Of a stretch of DNA of 64,000 nt, positions 62,264 to 64,000 are shown piece by piece. Position 1 is the stretch's first letter. Every line of letters begins with the position of its first letter. A program made the translations under genes and the position numbers. The notes beneath the pieces are model-generated. The model worked only from the letters and a program-made list of their open reading frames with translations. It searched no databases and was not told the DNA's origin. Where the stretch lies: the NCBI RefSeq assembly GCF_900119695.1, contig NZ_LT632546.1:62001-126000 (forward strand), in the 5' to 3' direction. This DNA comes from Actinomyces urinae (lineage in GTDB: Bacteria; Actinomycetota; Actinomycetes; Actinomycetales; Actinomycetaceae).

Positions 62264-63520
62264 ATGGCGAAATCCGTGCTTGATCAGCCAGTAGAAGTTT
62301 TGGCACCAAGAGCTCCCGATGCTCCAAACCTGTACGGCCCCACTTTGCAAGAAGTGAAAGAGGCAGGCGGGATAGTGGCCAAGGTAATGGGGCTCATGGA
62401 TTGGTACAACCATTCGCGCGTTGGCCGGGGCATGCGCCGCTACACGTTAAAGCGTGGCAATCTATTGGCCGGCGGCGTCTCTTACACTTCGTTGTTTTCC
62501 ATTGCCGCGGCACTAACCGTTGGGTGGACCGTGTTCATGTACTTCCTGGGCGGCAACGATGAGCTTCGTGAGGCAGTATTGCACGCCCTCGAATCGGCAA
62601 TGCCTGGCCTTATCGACACCGGCGATGGCACCGGCATGATCAACCCGGATTCGCTCATTCAAACAAACGTTTGGTCTGTCACCGGCATCGTGGGTCTAGT
62701 AGTGCTTGTGTTTTCAGCATCGAAAACCATGGACGCACTGAAAATGTCTCTGTGGTCGATGTTCGGAATCGTGCGCCTGCCAAATGGTGCGGTAGCGATC
62801 AAGATCCGCGACTTGTTTGGATTCGCGCTCCTTGGCATTGGCGTGCTTGCCACTGCCGCTCTCGGAATCATGATGAACACGGTCGGCTCGTGGTTTATTG
62901 ACCTGTTGAATATCGAGGGGGTAGCCGGGCGCATCCTTTTGAACGTGGCTACTCTGCTAGCCGCTTTCGTCGTGGACACTCTTTTGGTGATTGCTCTGGT
63001 GCGCGTTACTGCAGGCGTTCGCGTGCCCAGTCGCGATCTGTGGATCGGCGCGGCTGTTGCGGGTGTTGGTTCGGCAGTTTTGCGTTATCTGGGCACTAGC
63101 GCGGTTGGTTCCGTAGCCGACAACCCCCTGCTTGCTGCCTCGGCAGCCTTGGCCACCCTCATGCTGTGGATTAACCTCATCGTGCGACTGCTTCTGATGG
63201 TTGCCGCGTGGATGGCCAACCCGTTCTACGCGGAGTTCCCGCAGGATCCAAAGTATGTGCACGGTGACAGCACACCTAACTACGTCACCATGACAGAGCC
63301 AGATACTCTTGATTGGCCGCATAATCCTCTCACGGGTGACATTGCCTTTGACCCGCGTGAGAATCCGGAATCTTACGAAACCGTCCTGGGGGACGAGGTT
63401 TGGCATTCGCCGCGCGCCAAGTGGTTGCGCGTTCGTATTGAGAGCGCTGAGACCAAAGCGCAAAAGTATCGCGACGAGCTTTTGGCTATGGGCCAGCGCC
63501 AGCAGGTGGGCGACAAGTAA
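62264..63520 (+). CDS. YihY/BrkB family membrane protein
   Basis: A 418-residue envelope protein with six spans between about 65 and 330 (the first is LLAGGVSYTSLFSIAAALTV), matching YihY/UPF0761. The C-terminal cytoplasmic part (about 330-418) is charged. The family was long called ribonuclease BN by mistake; the true function is unknown, with possible lipid-transport or envelope roles. Followed 70 bases later by the exonuclease III gene on the same strand. Confidence 0.88.
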   Translation: MAKSVLDQPVEVLAPRAPDAPNLYGPTLQEVKEAGGIVAKVMGLMDWYNHSRVGRGMRRYTLKRGNLLAGGVSYTSLFSIAAALTVGWTVFMYFLGGNDELREAVLHALESAMPGLIDTGDGTGMINPDSLIQTNVWSVTGIVGLVVLVFSASKTMDALKMSLWSMFGIVRLPNGAVAIKIRDLFGFALLGIGVLATAALGIMMNTVGSWFIDLLNIEGVAGRILLNVATLLAAFVVDTLLVIALVRVTAGVRVPSRDLWIGAAVAGVGSAVLRYLGTSAVGSVADNPLLAASAALATLMLWINLIVRLLLMVAAWMANPFYAEFPQDPKYVHGDSTPNYVTMTEPDTLDWPHNPLTGDIAFDPRENPESYETVLGDEVWHSPRAKWLRVRIESAETKAQKYRDELLAMGQRQQVGDK

Positions 63521-63590
63521 GGCCAGCTACCGCGCGTGCTAAACAGGACTTCGAAAAAGCCGTACGCGCTGAGATTTTGAAAGTAGGATA

Positions 63591-64000
63591 ATGACCCTCT
63601 CGCTAGCTTCGATCAACGTTAATGGGATTCGCGCCGCAGTTAAACGCGGTATGAAAGACTCCCTGGCGGATACTAAGCCCGATGTGATCGCGTTGCAGGA
63701 GGTGCGCGCGGCAAGCACGATCACCACCGACCTACTGGAAGAGTGGGAGCTACTAAACTTCGAATGTGAGATTAAGGGGCGCGCCGGTGTAACCATCGGG
63801 GTTCGCCGTGACTCCCACGTGAAGCTCCTTCCCGAAACCGTCCGTTTTGGCGCCCACCCGCAGCAAAGTGAGGCGGTGGCTGTAGATACGGGGCGTTGGC
63901 TCGAAGTAGACGTGCAGGACGGAGATCAGACTGTACGTATTGTCTCTGCCTACTTGCATTCGGGTGAAGTGGGTACGGAAAAGATGGATCAAAAGTACGC
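63591..64000 (+). CDS. xthA: Exodeoxyribonuclease III, 5' part
   Basis: The gene runs off the window end; 136 complete codons are seen. The start MTLSLASINVNGIRAAVKRG and PDVIALQEVRA (about 28-38, with the metal-binding Glu) are the first conserved blocks of the exonuclease-endonuclease-phosphatase family; AGVTIGVRRD and VSAYLHSGEV (the latter replacing the usual YxPNG) follow. It repairs abasic sites and 3' blocks. The ATG follows GAAAGTAGGATA, a weak ribosome site. Confidence 0.88.
   Translation, partial: MTLSLASINVNGIRAAVKRGMKDSLADTKPDVIALQEVRAASTITTDLLEEWELLNFECEIKGRAGVTIGVRRDSHVKLLPETVRFGAHPQQSEAVAVDTGRWLEVDVQDGDQTVRIVSAYLHSGEVGTEKMDQKY

Overview
The window reads as a chromosomal segment of a facultatively anaerobic actinobacterium, most like the Actinomycetaceae (Actinomyces, Arcanobacterium, Trueperella and relatives). 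The grounds are the actinobacterial gene pairs dapC-fdxA and eno / ftsB-divIC / DUF501 / ppx, DtxR/IdeR-type iron boxes, a moderately high GC content, frequent GTG and TTG starts, and a pyruvate formate-lyase system. I cannot name the genus from sequence alone.

Layout. 1-7880: housekeeping genes (DUF885 protein fragment, maf, gltA, dapC, fdxA, typA and two small genes). 7990-14180: an oligopeptide-type ABC importer, with a permease-permease-fused ATPase operon, a terminator, and then the binding lipoprotein under its own promoter region. 14181-17553: a 700-bp regulatory stretch followed by a two-gene sugar or polyol unit (FGGY kinase plus GpsA-like dehydrogenase). 17617-20225: a flavin reductase, a frameshifted gene of unknown function and a methyltransferase.

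20472-31964 is a visibly AT-richer island devoted to iron. One operon reads FTR1 permease, P19 lipoprotein, DUF2318 Fe-S membrane protein, two FtsX-type permeases, a LolD-type ATPase, an FMN-binding lipoprotein and an ApbE flavin transferase. A second operon reads DUF4418 membrane protein, FtsX-type permease and ATPase. Each starts behind a strong match to the DtxR/IdeR iron box. An IS3-family transposase remnant separates them, and a wrecked MmeI-type restriction-methylation gene lies just beyond the right edge. This looks like a transferred, iron-repressed uptake module in which a flavinylated surface protein may supply electrons for iron reduction before P19/FTR1 uptake.

32920-64000 returns to core genes: ychF, rmuC, ispH, xseAB, a PfkB sugar kinase, pflA, a pyruvate formate-lyase split into two genes (a 702-residue catalytic body and a separate 83-residue glycyl-radical subunit), uppS, a hemolysin III family gene, greA, an AI-2E family transporter, msrA, an FKBP, a Bax-inhibitor-like protein, a tRNA, nhaA, ppx, DUF501, ftsB, eno, a SurA-like lipoprotein, mfd, pth, galK, galT, a 2H phosphoesterase, a YihY/BrkB protein, and the start of an exonuclease III gene. 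The tRNA has a UAA anticodon but a short variable loop, which is odd for leucine. Ten hairpins sit at gene ends, several shared between convergent genes.

Starts were moved from the longest open frame where a Shine-Dalgarno site, a coupling overlap or family length argued for it. No CRISPR array, rRNA gene, intact insertion sequence or prophage was seen.
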